Below are positions 34,096-47,295 of a DNA stretch of 64,000 nucleotides, one piece after another. The DNA comes from Rhyacophila brunnea (taxonomy: Eukaryota; Arthropoda; Insecta; Trichoptera; Rhyacophilidae). The stretch lies in contig JAGYXB010001967.1 in the NCBI GenBank assembly GCA_022495005.1, forward strand, positions 124,001 to 188,000, read 5' to 3'. A program made the position numbers and the translations under genes. How positions within the stretch are numbered: the first letter of the stretch is position 1; each line of letters starts with the position of its first letter. The notes under the pieces were generated by a model that was not told the DNA's origin, searched no databases, and worked only from the letters and a program-made list of their open reading frames with translations.

Positions 34096-35790
34096 TTGAG
34101 CGAAAGTGAAAATGAGCCTGAAAATGATAATGATAATGAAGTATTTGTTGAAAATGAACAGGCGGGCGAATCGGTCAAAGTTAAAACTAGACGAGTATCC
34201 ACACGCGAAAAAAAGACAGTCGAGCGTTACGGAAATCCTATAGCTCACTGTATATACGTAAATTACATAAACGCAAATGCGCCAAGTACATATGAGGAAG
34301 CTATAACCTCGAAAGACTCTGACCATTGGCGAACGGCGATGGATTCAGAAATAAACTGTCTAAATAAAAACAAAACATGGCGTCTAGTCGATAAGCCGAC
34401 TGATAAGAAAATAATCGATGTAAAATGGATATTTAAAAGAAAGAGCGATGATACATATAAAGCGCGTCTAGTAGTACGCGGCTTTCAACAAAGAGAACAC
34501 TTGGAAAACGTTTATTCCCCCGTGGGAAAAATGTTAACTTTTAAAATTCTTGTGAGTTATTGCACAACGAATAATCTCTTCATTGACCAGATGGACGTTG
34601 AGACCGCATTTCTCAATGGACCAGTTAAAAGCGAAGTTTATATTTACCAGCCAAAAGGCTATCAAAAAGAAAAAAATAAAGTCTGCAAACTAGAGAAAGC
34701 GTTATATGGTTTGCGAGAAAGTCCACTTGCGTGGTACGAAACATTCGATAAATATGTAAAAAAATTAGATTTCAAGAGAAGCAAATACGATAATTGTCTT
34801 TATGTAAAAACCGAAAATAAGGAATCAATATATCTCCTGGTATTCGTAGACGATCTGTTGATCTGTGGGAAAGACAAATTAAAAATTGACTTAATTAAGA
34901 AAAGTTTAATGAAAAGATTTACGATGAAAGACCTTAATGAGGTTAAAAGTTATATAGGCATCGATATTGATTACAATAAAGATCAAAACAACATGAAGCT
35001 AAGCCAAACAAAATATATCGAATCCTTAGCCTCTAAATATCAGTTAGAAAATTCTAAACTATACGAAACTCCAATGGAGACAAACCTAAAAATCGATCAA
35101 GCGAGCGAAACAGATGAATCAATAAAATACAGAAACTTGATCGGCGAACTTTTATACATAAGCTCAGGCACTAGACCTGATATCGCGTACAGCGTTAATT
35201 ACTTAAGCCGTTTTCAAAACTGCTACGACAAAACCCATTACAAGTATGCGATGCGAATTCTAAAATACTTATTTAAGACCAAAGATCTAAAATTAAGATA
35301 TGGCAAAAACGAAAAGAACGATAAAATTGATTGTTACGTCGACTCAGACTATGCGGGCGACAATATAGACAGAAAGTCGACGAGCGGTTACGCAATTCGA
35401 CTACACGGAAATTTAATTTTTTGGAAGTCAAAAAAACAAAATGTGGTTACAAAATGCTCCACTTTCGCGGAATATATAGCACTGTCAGAAGCAGTCACAG
35501 AAATTTTATTTGTGAGAAATATATGTAACGAAAGTTTTGATTTAAAAGTAAACACACCAATCAAAATTCACGAGGACAATAGCGGAGCGGTCGCTATTGC
35601 AAAGTTTGGAAATTTTACAAAAAACTCTAAACACATTGAAATTCAATTTCATTATGTAAACGAACATTACCAAAACAAGACGATTGACATAGTAAAAGTT
35701 GATTCAAAAAATAATATAGCGGACATCTTTACCAAAGCATCAGATAAAACGAGCTTTCTGGAAAATCGTCAAAGACTGAAGTTAATCTAA
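34096..35790 (+). pseudogene. copia reverse transcriptase and RNase H
   Basis: An intact 564-codon frame. RT blocks: DVKWIFKRKSDD, QMDVETAFLNG, LYGLRESPLAWY and the catalytic FVDDLL (about 34846-34863). RNase H follows with DSDYAGD, KSTSGYAI, FAEYIALSEA and HEDNSGAVAIA; then NIADIFTKA. It makes cDNA from the element RNA in a virus-like particle. It is the only undamaged part of the pol region, cut off from integrase by a single stop. Confidence 0.9.
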
Positions 35791-35827
35791 TGTACAAATA
35801 CAAAAGTAATTAAACGGCTAAGAGGCG

Positions 35828-36140
35828 TGTTGATATATAGCCGTCTAATATAATAACATAACTAAATATTATAAGTAATAATTTAAGAATATTATTAATA
35901 CGTTTAACTATGGCACTGGCTGTCCGCCAATGCTAAATACTAATTACAGTTCTATGTTCACTTGGGTGTCCGGCGTGACAACAGTGTGTACTCGAAGGTC
36001 TATTGTAACGGTCGCATAACAAAATGTAATCTATTACTCTGTATATTATTATTCATGAAGTTGATAATAATAAAGTTAATCATATATATAAAACTATGTT
36101 GATAATTTAACATCCTCTAAACGATCCATTATTCTCAACA
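35828..36140 (+). repeat. copia 3' LTR
   Basis: 313 bp, nearly identical to the 5' LTR. A short purine run (aagaggcg) just before it may be the polypurine tract. Confidence 0.9.
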
Positions 36141-36829
36141 ATTTTAAATAAAATTAACTTTATTTTTTGATGTTGGATGCGAAGTATATTAAGCTAGAGG
36201 TACTCTAAGGGAGAACCTAAATTTAATTGTAAACTATTATCGAGATTGGTAATAAATTTTATCTAACGACATATAGTTAGAAATAACCCATAATTAAACC
36301 AGGGGTTCACTGAAAGCGGCCCTAACTTTTTGTGGTTTGTGACTATAAAAATAATTGAGAAAACAATGTTAATGTGTACTTGTGTTCTGAATCGAATGAA
36401 CTCGAAAAGTTCTGAGCGTTTTATTACTGGAAATAAAATAAAACTGTGTTACACACCCGGATATATCTAATCAACAAGAACGATTAGAAATAACAAGTTA
36501 ATAAAAAAATTATATTTTAATTTTTTAATATCGAGGGGTGCTAAACACCACCACCTGAGCTACCCGACACCCCTAGATATGTCAGTAGGACCAATATATT
36601 TCCCCCTCGAGAATCGCCTCGTTGTCTTCTCGATCTTGTTCCTCTGAGGCAAATATTTCCTTATCATTCAAAATTTGGAATCCAGGATCGTTCGCATCGC
36701 AATTTACCCCAATTTAACGCAATTTGTACCCCGGTGCAATATTTTCACGCCTATTGCTAAAGATGAATTAAGTGGTTTTTTTTCTAAATTAAACCTGTTT
36801 TATCAGCAATATAAGTACATATAATATAT

Positions 36830-37083
36830 CGATGGCTCAGTTCCATAGAAGGACAAGTCCAAAATTTGATGTTTTGAGATATATTACCCATTATATTCGA
36901 ATATTGCTCCTTTTCAGTTCCACAAAAGGACAACACGTAAAAAATACTGGTTTTTTCACGTTGGACAGATGTCTGCATATGGAAATAAATAAACTTAAAC
37001 ACTCTCTCAGTTCCATAGAAGGACAAGTTGAGATATCGTTTTGTGCAAATATTGTTTTGTGAATTAGTGCATTTCATAGAGGG
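36830..37083 (+). repeat. tandem repeat 'cagttccatagaaggacaag'
   Basis: Units begin at 36838, 36917 (cagttccacaaaaggacaac) and 37010, spaced 79-93 bp. A fourth, 'ttcatagaggg|acaactcaaaa', starts near 37072 and is split by the solo LTR, resuming at 37808. The units share the first 20 bp best, and their middles differ. Nature unknown. Confidence 0.5.
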
Positions 37084-37803
37084 TGATACCGGCCTTTTTC
37101 CGTTGAGGAGAATGGTGAAGGCCGTTTCACTAGCAGGCCAGAAGCGGGGTGGAATTTAGAGAAACGCACGTTGAGGTTGTTACTGGCAGTTTATTATATC
37201 GCTATGCAGGGTAGTCGTTGGTGGTGGGTTGGTCATGGCGATGGTAATGTCGGTTTGGCGGGCTGCAGACGCGGCGTCGCTGGCTGTTAGCTTGAGATCT
37301 TGTGGCTTGGGATGCTTGATGCTTGCTTGGCGCCGACGCGGTCTTGTTGGCTGGAGAATTGCAGATGCTGGCTGGGCTGCAGATGCTTGTTGCTCCGCGT
37401 CCGAGGCGTTGCTTGCTGTTCGGCGTCCAATGCGATAGAGAGGATCGGGGCTTGCGGCTTGGCTGGAAAATCTGGAGATGCTTCTTGTTCGGGGTCCGAG
37501 GCCAGAGAGAGCTTTTCGCGCACATCCAAGACAGATTCGCGGCGTCCTGTTTGTCGTGTCGGTCGCGAACCTCCCTGTTTTACCGACGGTGCTGTTTCGA
37601 GCGGCCGTTTTTGGTAGACCGCGTCGGTGTTTTGGCGGGAGCGTAGACGAATTCGAATTTCGGATTTTTTTGAGGCGGACTCCGCTCGGCCGAGGGTTGC
37701 GAGAACCGCGAAGAGTGGACGTAGGCTGTGGTGTTTTAGGAAAGATGATGGTTCGGTCCGCCCTTTGAGGTGGTCTCCTGTGGGAGACCTTCATCTGGTA
37801 TCA
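37084..37803. mobile_element. solo LTR, TGATACC...GGTATCA
   Basis: A 720-bp GC-rich block begins TGATACCGGCC and ends CATCTGGTATCA, with a perfect 4-bp duplication AGGG on both sides (37080-37083 and 37804-37807). TG...CA ends with a 4-bp duplication fit a Gypsy-type LTR left by recombination between two LTRs. Its right 320 bp match the LTR piece at 29416-29493 plus 30601-30833. Frames inside it are GC-rich artefacts. Confidence 0.8.
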
Positions 37804-37807
37804 AGGG

Positions 37808-37980
37808 ACAACTCAAAATGGCGTTCTATCATTATGAAAGTAGGACCACCGTGTGCTGAGAAGTGCAGATTAAAATGTTATGATAAAATTGAATTCAATC
37901 AAAGGGAACAAATCCACCAAAGTTTTTGGTGGATCGGAGACGTTGATCGACGACGTCTGTTTAAAACTCTTCTCTCTTAA
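37808..37980 (+). pseudogene. fragment of a multicopy insect CRLKC-motif protein
   Basis: The + frame reads NSKWRSIIMKVGPPCAEKC, then RLKCYDKIEFNQREQIHQ and SFWWIGDVDRRRLF before a stop. The Cys pattern C-x3-C-x3-C and the FW-x-(I/L)GD-x(3)-R block are familiar from multicopy uncharacterised, transposon-linked genes of aphids and other insects. Function unknown. Only this piece is present; upstream it is cut by the solo LTR and downstream it loses similarity. Recognition is from memory of the motif, not a search. Confidence 0.4.
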
Positions 37981-39479
37981 AACTTTAAACTCTTCGTCAT
38001 ATTCTTTTTTCTCTAAATACACCTTTAACATGTCTCTAAAAGTGTTTGCTGAATGTAGCTATGTCTGCTGAAAGCTTATCCCCGTCAATTTACCACTTCT
38101 CTAATACCATGTCACCCACAGAACAGATTAATAAATAGTATTCAGATAGGCTATATCCCAATACACTACACTTTGAAGCAGGGTTTTGAATGTGTGACTG
38201 TTCTACGAAAATAAAATACACATTATAACGTGCAATAGTGTGTGTTGCAACCTTCAAATACACCAATATTGAATGAGCATCAGTGGATAAACCGAGAGCA
38301 GTTGTCATAACGAAGGGAAAGCTTAGAATGACGTATTCTTGGCACTTGTTTAAGTTTATCCCGTATTCTGTATTCCTTGCTTTCTGCTCAAGGCTGCTAT
38401 CCTCAGACATTATACAATTCGTAAGCTGTGTACATTTTTCACTTTTTTTTTATTCGATATTGTTAAGGTGACGACGCCATATTTATTACACAAACAGGTA
38501 CAACACGTTTACTGTTCGATTGCATATCCATAATAATCAAAATATATTTAAACCGCAAAAATAAACGTTTCAGAAAACTAACTTGTGTTTTGAATATTTC
38601 GGATAATCGAGGTTATAGTGTATAAATATCTCAATATTGTAAGATTAACAAAAACCATTGATAAACCATATGACAAATTTAATATTGTAACATGAAAGAG
38701 AATGTGATGATTGCTAACTCCCATGGCAACATCGACAAAGTGAGAGAAGATATATAGTTTGATATTGATAACTCACCTGTATAGTTGATTGATTGATTAT
38801 TTTACGCCCTCTTAAATTGACCCATCCACCAACCCAATCTCTAGAATTAGATCCTGAAGATGTTGAAATGCAGAAGCATTGCATTTGTAATTATCAATAA
38901 ATTATAATTTGTAAAGAACCCGAATAAATTTTATTGTGAATGTCACTGTTGCAGAGCTTTATCTTTTGACTTCCTAACATAATATTATACAATCAACAAT
39001 GAGAAACAACATTTTTATCTAAAACTAAACGATCACTTTTAGTATAAAATCCCAGATCTTGAGTGACTTGGGCTATATATGTATATATAGCCCCTTTGGC
39101 CCTGTTGTAAATCTGGCCCTGATTTTCTTATTCCAGTATAAAAAGTATTGAATAATATGTCAAATGTTAGCATGTGGCGCCCTCACTCAGCAGACAATTT
39201 GTAATAGTGGATCCATATTAAGATGGCATGGTTTGGTTGGCTTGGATGGTCTGGTTGCCATGTTGTTGTGCTATGATGGCTTTGCAATTTAAATTGGTAT
39301 TGGAATTGCATAAAACACTAATGCACCAAAAGTGTCTATTAAACTATTGCGATAGTAACCGTTTACATGTAAAAGTGCTGACTATCTCTCCAACCTCATT
39401 CTTCAAGCATAAACGAGGCGCTATGTTGTCATCATATGGTGCTATTTGACAGATTCGGAAAAGTTAGTAGATAATCGGT
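37981..39479. other. intergenic stretch with no supported gene
   Basis: A 106-codon - strand frame (38090-38410) has no recognisable domain. A near-perfect palindrome, arms GGGCTATATA / TATATAGCCC with a 4-base centre, lies at 39070-39093, followed by 'ggccctgttgtaaatctggccctg', which looks like an hAT end. Nothing else is visible. Confidence 0.3.
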
Positions 39480-39740
39480 AGACGTCAAAATATTCTGTGA
39501 GGTGTAGTTTGTATTTCTTCCGGCAGGTTCGCCACTATCGTTATTCTCCGCATACGCACCGTCATGCAAGTCCAATTATTGCGTGAAAATTCAGAAGTTT
39601 TTGAACTTTTATGATACATGCATGCAAACTTGCAACTTGCACGATAATACATATTTACACTTGCATTTTCTTGTTATGGCCACGATAATACGTACTGTAA
39701 GCAGTAAATTCATACACGTGTAAACGGGGTATTAAGGATC
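39480..39740 (-). repeat. dispersed repeat family, copy 1
   Basis: On the - strand this reads from 'accccgtttacacgtgtatg' through 'gtacgtattatcgtggcca', 'taacaagaaaatg' and 'tattatcgtgcaagttgcaa' to 'cctgccggaagaaa'. Matching copies are at 50590-51010 (split by a MITE) and 57895-58150. Ends and family were not determined. Confidence 0.5.
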
Positions 39741-39779
39741 GGGGATTATAGAAATAAGGGTATAAAATAAATAGACATA

Positions 39780-42700
39780 AAATATTCTGCTGACTTTTAT
39801 TACTTTCATTTTTCAATACAAATTGCACTGAATAATAATATTATAACACATCTTCCATACACATGAGACAAGGAAATATATTTGCAAAAAAAAAATATTT
39901 ATATATATATTATTATAATATAAATTCGCTTACACTTACATATTTCAACTATTTAACAAAATTTGCAGCTATATCCAATAATTATTATTATTAATTCATT
40001 CAAATTGCACATTTCAATAAAATGGTTTTACATATAATAAAAAACTTGCCATGGTGCATTAGAATATTTAAAAATTAAACAATTGCATGTGACATGTTAA
40101 TTACTAAAACCACACTCATTATAATATTAGTTTTCAATAAAATTTAACAGTTAAGTTAATTATACTTGTAAACACCATATTGACAAAATTTACATATTCC
40201 AAAACCCATCTATAATATTTCTAAAGGCGCCTCCAGAGAATGCGATAATTCACAAAAAATATCATACCCAAAAGGAGCTGAAAGTCAATTAGCATGACAA
40301 GTTGTTCACTGTGCGAACTTCTCACAGGGTATTGTGTATCTGTGTAACATTATGGCTCATTTCCTTGGGTATGAATGCGTTACCTGGAGCCGTCATTACA
40401 CTAATAATAATTAAACTGCAAATAATTGCAACAGCACAAAAGTATAATAATGTTTTGTAATTTTGGAACAATAACAAAAATATTGAAAAGTAACCATATC
40501 GGAATGATGTCCATACATAATCTAAAATGCATATAATTTTGAAATATTATATTATAATGAACTAAAAGTAGAAAGATGTAAATGGGACAGAAAAGATATT
40601 TTAATACTTGAAATAATACAAAATAAGTTAACATTTTACAACTATTGTACATACCTACCACAAGAAAAAAACAAACCCAAAACCAAAAATTCAGTTGAAA
40701 TTATAACTAGTAATAAAAAAAAAAACAATGTGATTATCTATCTATTAATTATAAAATTATGTACTCAATAAAATATTTATATAATATAAATTTAATGAAG
40801 TGAGTTGTTAAGTCATCAAACCCACTCTGGGCGATTTTTCAATAAAATTAGTTTTACATGTGTACGTATGTGCTATGTCGATAGATCTACCAGCTTATCG
40901 AGGTGTCAGTTTTAAATTCCACCCTGTTTCGTCAAAAAATCAAAATGAATATTGACATGAGTCACCTAACCCGATCTACGATAAATAACAGGTTACTAAA
41001 TCCACTCTACATAGTCGACCAAACAGACGTCGCGATTCAAACCATGATTTTTTAGCATACGTTTAAATCATATAAATAAAGAGGGAGCAAAGGAAATAAT
41101 TTTATTGTTCCGATATAAATTTGAAATAAATAAAAAAAATACACGTAATATTATGAGTTCTGGTGGATCAGAAATGTTACATTGTTTAATAAAAACATAG
41201 TTGATTATAGAATATACGGAAACTTTCTAGAATACGTATTATATTATAACAATAATATAATTAATATCTGCAATGAATTGAAAGCTTTTTCAAAAGTGGG
41301 TACAACAATATTAATTGAAGATAGTATAGAATATTAACAAAAAAAAAATGGATCTCGATTTCTGTTACATCACAATATGGTGTTGGAAAAAATTGTTACT
41401 AATCGTAGTAAGACAATATTTAAAAAAAAGAGATATTTCAAAAACATTCAATTAGAAATAAGTATATAATGTGAAAATTAAACTTTTCTCATGTGCATAT
41501 AAACGGTAGTGACGAAAAATTTAAAGATGCCGTTTATTTTTTACATTAAGACAATATGAATGAAACATTCAATACACACTTTACAAAAATCAATTGGATT
41601 TTCATCTCTTGCGAGTACAGTAATTTTATTTACAAATTACATGCGAACAACATTTTTATGTACTGAGAACATTTGACATTTTCTTAAAGTATAAAATTTA
41701 TAATGGACAGAATAATTGCATGCTATATTACATTGTGAATTTAAACTAAGTATTTTACTTATACGATACGTTTTGAATTAACTTTTACTTCATAAGATTA
41801 ACCATACAGTAAGTGTTTCAATTTTGGATGGAATTAAGCGCTAATATAAAATATTTTGTGTTACCAAAATACCGACACTTTTCACTCGCCGACCCTTTCC
41901 GTCTCAAGAAAAACCTTTTCGGGAAATCGCATTCGGATGTCGCCCGCGTGAAATTAGATTCAACTCAATGGAATTAAAGTGCACAGCCATGTTGTGTTAA
42001 TTATTGGAAATCAATTTTTTTTCGGATGTTAAATAAACAGTGGAATGTGGCTATTTTAATCTACAATCGTGTGCTGAAAAACCTTACAAAATTCTATATT
42101 ATTTACGTTTCGGTATTACGCCAATACAACTAACAATTTCACTATAAAAACTTTTACTGCGATTCCTAACAAAAGCAAATTTCTATTTTCTTCAGATGTA
42201 AACCTCCTAACTGCAAAGCTTTTTGCCTTAAATTGTCTATTACATAATATTTTATTTTCATAACCATATATTTTTAATTAAGTGAAATATTGTGGCACCA
42301 ATTCATGAAAAAATCTAAATTTATTCTAAGTAATTTTAGTTTATACATTAAATGAGTTTCCCCCTACAAATAACTAAACAATTTATTCTCCATCTATCGC
42401 AATGATGACCGAGTATCCTTAACCCATCAGGTTATAAACCATAATAATTTTCACAATAAGGCCTTAGCTTATTACGTTTTTTAATGTATCAATAATTGCA
42501 TACATGATGTAAAGTTATTACACTGGAACATCTAAAAAGAATATAAAACAGATGTGGCTGACTTATTTTGATTGTAATGTTAAAAAAAATTATTATTAAT
42601 ACAAGAAAATTTCAGTGAAAAGATATTAAACGACTATAGTTTTATTCAAATATTTTCATACCAATGTTTAAAATACACATCAAGTTATATAGTCGGAAGT

Positions 42701-45700
42701 TATATTACCGATATATGTAATTGGGCTAATCTTGGTAACATATTGTATTGCCGGAATTAAATCACTTATCACATGGGAATATTGCACATTAAAACCCCAA
42801 GAAAACTCACGATATAATATATTAATTTAAGATATTTAGATGTTTAATAATTGCTTATGATTGTATATTTTTTTCATTGAAAATAATAAAACTTAGATTT
42901 AGATTTGAAAGAAGGATTAGGAAGGATAGTAAATGATTGTTTTAGTCAGCTATGTTTAGACGTGTTGTGACAATAATTATTGACAAAAGGGTATATTCTT
43001 TGAATCACAATTTATATGGTATTTTTTATAGTGCAGCAAGATAGAATATTCAAATTGTCAGTATATCCGATTAAAACATAGAAAAGATACCAATGAAAAA
43101 AAAAGTAACAATGGTGTTTTATTAATAGATTAACTACCAAGCTTACTCTACCATAAGAATGTAGTTTAGTCTATAAGCTGCATCTAGAATAATTAAGGGC
43201 AAGTCACAATCCATAGACACACCATATATATTCACATAGAGCTTACCAGATTATATTGTAACACTGATGGAATATAATATGTATATTGAATAATACCAAA
43301 AAATAAGACTAAACAAGTCAACAAGTTTGAAAAATCATCACCGTGTTAGTAAAGTATATCGAAACATGACTCATTGATAACAGATTGTAGTTACTAAAAC
43401 TAATAATATAGTGATATTAAAAACTTTGTAATAAATATCAACGCAATACATAAAGATAGATTAGTAACTATAGGAAGTAGAGTATAGTATATTTTTTTGT
43501 ATTATAATGGAGGGTCAACACTATTATGGACTGTCTTAGAATATAAGCCGATACATTTATGCTTAAAAATATAAATATATTATAATATACATATTAATTA
43601 TGTTAGGAAAATACATATTTTATGCAAGATTAACATGAATATTGATCGGGCAAAAAGAGCTTAAGAATGCTGAACACAAAATTTACAACAATGAAAAGTA
43701 ATTATTGTTTATGACGTTAAAACAAATGAATATTTTGGCATATTTTAAAATTCATATGCCATGCCAGTGACGATGGATTGAGGTAGGATGTGAAGATCCA
43801 GCATTAATAGTACAAACAAAACGTTGTCTGTCATATTTATTTGTTTTCATTGATCTAAGAATAAATCTGTCTCAACCGAGAAAAAGTAGTTACGTAAGTC
43901 TTGTTTTAAAATTAGGTAAGTGATATAACTTCTAAATTATTTAATTATTTACGGAAAATAGGTAAAATTCAGCTTATTAATAAAACTTATTTGGTAATTA
44001 AATTAAAATATTAATGTTTAAAATCGTTCCCTTGAGAGGTTGCTTCTCGTGTAGTTGCCTACTTTTTCCCGGTACAGAAATATTACGGATGGTATTGGTT
44101 AGTTTTTAAATTCAATTCACCCTTTCCTAGACCAAACCATAATACTAAAAGTTGGTTGTGGAGATCCAATAAAATAATGCACGCTTTGATAGTCATACTT
44201 ATTTTTGTTTTCATTTAACTAGGAGTACAAATTGCAGACGGTTTTTAAAATTTAGTCAAACCATGCCTAACCAAACAATAATAGAGAAAAAAATATTCTT
44301 TTATCTTTGTAGATAAAATTATGTATGATTTAATAACATACTTTAGATATTTTATAGATAGAAGTATATTTATCTATAAAGGTTTGTGGTGTAGGTAGGG
44401 TTTAATTGAATTTTAAAAACTAACCAATACCATCTGCAATTTATGTTGTTCCATTGAAAACAAATAAGTATAACTGACAAAGTAAACCATTCGCCGCTGT
44501 CATGCATATGGAGACAATAAAACTTTGAGCATTCAATGAAATCATGGAAGCGCATGCATAAGCCTACGGCGTGGCGAGCTCATTGTTTTATACATTCACT
44601 TTTGTTTAGTGATCATAGCACGACACATAGAATGCTAATGCCAAAAATATGAAATAAGATACAGGTGAATTATAAAGTGTGTTGAGAAAATTAAGAAATT
44701 ATAATATATCAGTTAATTAATATTGATAACAAAATTAATTCTGATAAAATATTCAACTGTTTGTACATAATGAATATTATAATTTTTTGTATTATAGTAA
44801 TGTTGAAAATATTGTTTACTTAGTGCGATAGCTTATTTTGTATATGTGAGGTCGGTGCATATTTTAATAATTTCTGTTCCATATCAAATTTGTTTTGAAC
44901 GTGAGCGTAAAAAACTATATAGCAAATATATTTATGTATATGATACTGTGACTGTACGTAAGAAATATATTTATTAAGCGTTATCATTCTTATTTGTTTG
45001 TATTTTCAATGATTTGGCAAAAATAATGTTTCCGATAGTTTTAATAATATTACTTATCAATAAGCTTTAGCAATATACAACTTTTGATGAACGTATACTA
45101 TAAATTTTAAATTCTCTTATCGTAATTTAAGTACTTTAATCCTCTCACCATAATAATATAGTAAATACAAATAAAAATAATACATAATAAAGATCACAAA
45201 TCGAGGGCTTAGTGTCAAACAACACTATCTACAAAAGTGCAACTTTACAGGAGAGCCAAAAACCGTTATTTTAGATTCTTGTAACTCGACAAGGGAAATG
45301 TTTATTTAAAACCTAATGTTAATATTTTATAATTTATTACATTTATCTTGCTTATGATGATGCAAAAATTTATAGGGATAGTTTTAAAAAAATATGAAAA
45401 CAAGGGTAACTTATGTAGTTAGCGTTAAACTTTACTGACGATTTAATAAGAAATTAGAAAAGATTGACATAACGTTGTTTGACTATCATGTAGCCGTAAA
45501 TGTAAAATAACGCTATCTCAAAAAAAACACTTTTTTGTAGATAACGTTGTCTGACTTTAAGCACTCGAAATAAGGGACGAAAATTGTAATGCAGAAAATA
45601 CTTTTAAATACAATCATTCCATGGAAACAAAATGCTCTGGCCAAGAGACTCTTTAATTTTAGTATCAAATAATGATGTTATTATAAGACTTTGTTTTCAT

Positions 45701-47295
45701 CGTGACAAAGCTCTCTCCTGACTCAATATATACTTAACTATATTTAACAGTAGATATGGTTATTATTTTTATAAATAACCATAGTATAATAGTTTGTATA
45801 TGGCGAGGTTACTGCCAAAAATTGGTAAGTCTCAAAATCATCTTATGGAGTAATTGCAATATGAAATGCCATCTAAAATCAGGCATAATGTCAATTTCTT
45901 TATGCTTTATGTGCATTTTCTATATATCGGATGACCTTTGAATTTTTTTCTAGCATACATATTTATATATAGACACATGATCTGTTGTTAACTCAAAATA
46001 TATAAATTACTGACTTAACAACTTTTGGCAGCACTTTCGCGATATTATGTTTATAGTATGTGATGAATACAAAGCAAAAGAGTTGTAAAACTAAATAAGA
46101 AAAAATTTTAATTTCAGTCAAATTGCTAAAAATAATACATAAACAAAGTCAAAATACAAACATTATTTTTAGAAAATAATTCAGTGCTTGAAGGAATACG
46201 TTGGAAGTACAAATGTTTGCATTGACAAAAAAATACTATGGAGGTAATATTATAAAGTATAAAGCCTGATGCATTGAAAAGTTATTTCTATACGATTGTC
46301 AATGGATGCAAAAGGTTTAAAAGAATACGATGTGACAAAATAAGTATTCATTATTAAATAGTTTAATAGATTCGGCCTAGTGTATTTTTTTATTATTAAC
46401 ACAAGTATTATTATGAGCTGTATAGTAAATATATTATATTAATGCGATAAAGAAATCATTGCTATAAAATTTAGAAAAACATTTGTCGAGAAAAATTAAT
46501 TGGACTACAAAAAATAAAAATATAATAGTCTTCAGAGGAAGGTTTATAATATTTTATAGTCACAAATGGAATACGCAAATGAGGTTAATGATTTTGCTAT
46601 CCGTATTTGGCTGTATTATAATGATTAATATCTGTGAACTTTGATCTTTTTATGATAAATGTGAAATTAGAATAATTTTTTATTAGAAATAATTTAACCT
46701 TTAATTTTTCCCAGAAAACTGAGAAAGGAAACTGCAATTATTATAAATTTTGTTAAAATAATCATCAAATATCTGTCTTGAATTTACTAATATGTTAATG
46801 AAATTTAGCACTTTATATAAAATGACAAAAGACCACAGATTTGTTTCTCGCACTTAGTTAGTTTAGTTATCCCAATTAATGAAGAATATTATATTGTAAA
46901 TGAATGTGTAAACACTTATTGAATCATGTAAAGGTAAAGCGACATAGAAGTGATGCTGAAATGTAAACAATTTTTTAGTATAACCATGACTTAGCAAAGC
47001 TTCCTAGCTATATCAATATACCAATTATTGAATATTGCAATAGTCCGTACTAAAAGCCTTTCCAAACGTTTACAATCAAAAGTCAATAATTAATAAACCT
47101 TATTATTTAGTATACAAGGTTAATTTTACATTAAGTTAAGTACAAAATATTCAAAGCTACAATGATGAAGCCAAAATCCGGATTTAAGTACATAAAAATA
47201 CATTATTGGTTTTACTATATGACTATATTATAATGTGACTTTATAAGCTTTATGCTGAGCAATTATTTATTTCTCTAGCCGCCGTCCTCTCTCTT
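39780..47295. other. 7.5 kb of AT-rich DNA without genes, partly neurobeachin 3' UTR
   Basis: No frame longer than 86 codons and no recognisable domain on either strand. The part next to 47296 must contain the 3' UTR of the neurobeachin gene. How far it extends cannot be read, because AATAAA words are frequent in this composition. No transposon ends or tandem arrays were recognised. Confidence 0.4.

Larger units (their letters stand above)
31151..36140 (+). mobile_element. copia-type LTR retrotransposon
   Basis: A 4990-bp element has LTRs at 31151-31474 and 35828-36140 and a perfect 5-bp target duplication ATTTT (31146-31150, 36141-36145). Both LTRs open TGTTGATATATAG and close TCTCAACA. TGGTAGCAG right after the 5' LTR fits the 3' end of initiator Met tRNA. 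Gag, protease, integrase and RT-RNase H follow in copia order, integrase before RT. The LTRs differ by one 10-bp tandem unit, one single-base indel and about three substitutions, so insertion is recent, yet the coding region has two frameshifts and one nonsense codon. Confidence 0.95.

Noticed and set aside
36838..37083. CRISPR-like spaced repeats
   Set aside because: Only three or four imperfect 20-bp units with uneven spacing in an insect nuclear region; no cas genes.
37180..37794. 204-codon - strand ORF and several overlapping + frames
   Set aside because: They lie wholly inside the GC-rich solo LTR and encode low-complexity Ser/Ala/Arg/Pro sequence.
37870..38884. Three-exon - strand gene (38777-38884, 38252-38425, 37870-38058) with matching phases, about 156 residues
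   Set aside because: Splice acceptors are poor (no pyrimidine tract for the second exon), no domain is recognised, and the last exon is antisense to the more recognisable CRLKC-motif fragment on the + strand.
39070..39093. Near-perfect palindrome GGGCTATATA/TATATAGCCC
   Set aside because: The TA-rich core makes it likely by chance in this composition, and no gene starts or ends nearby.
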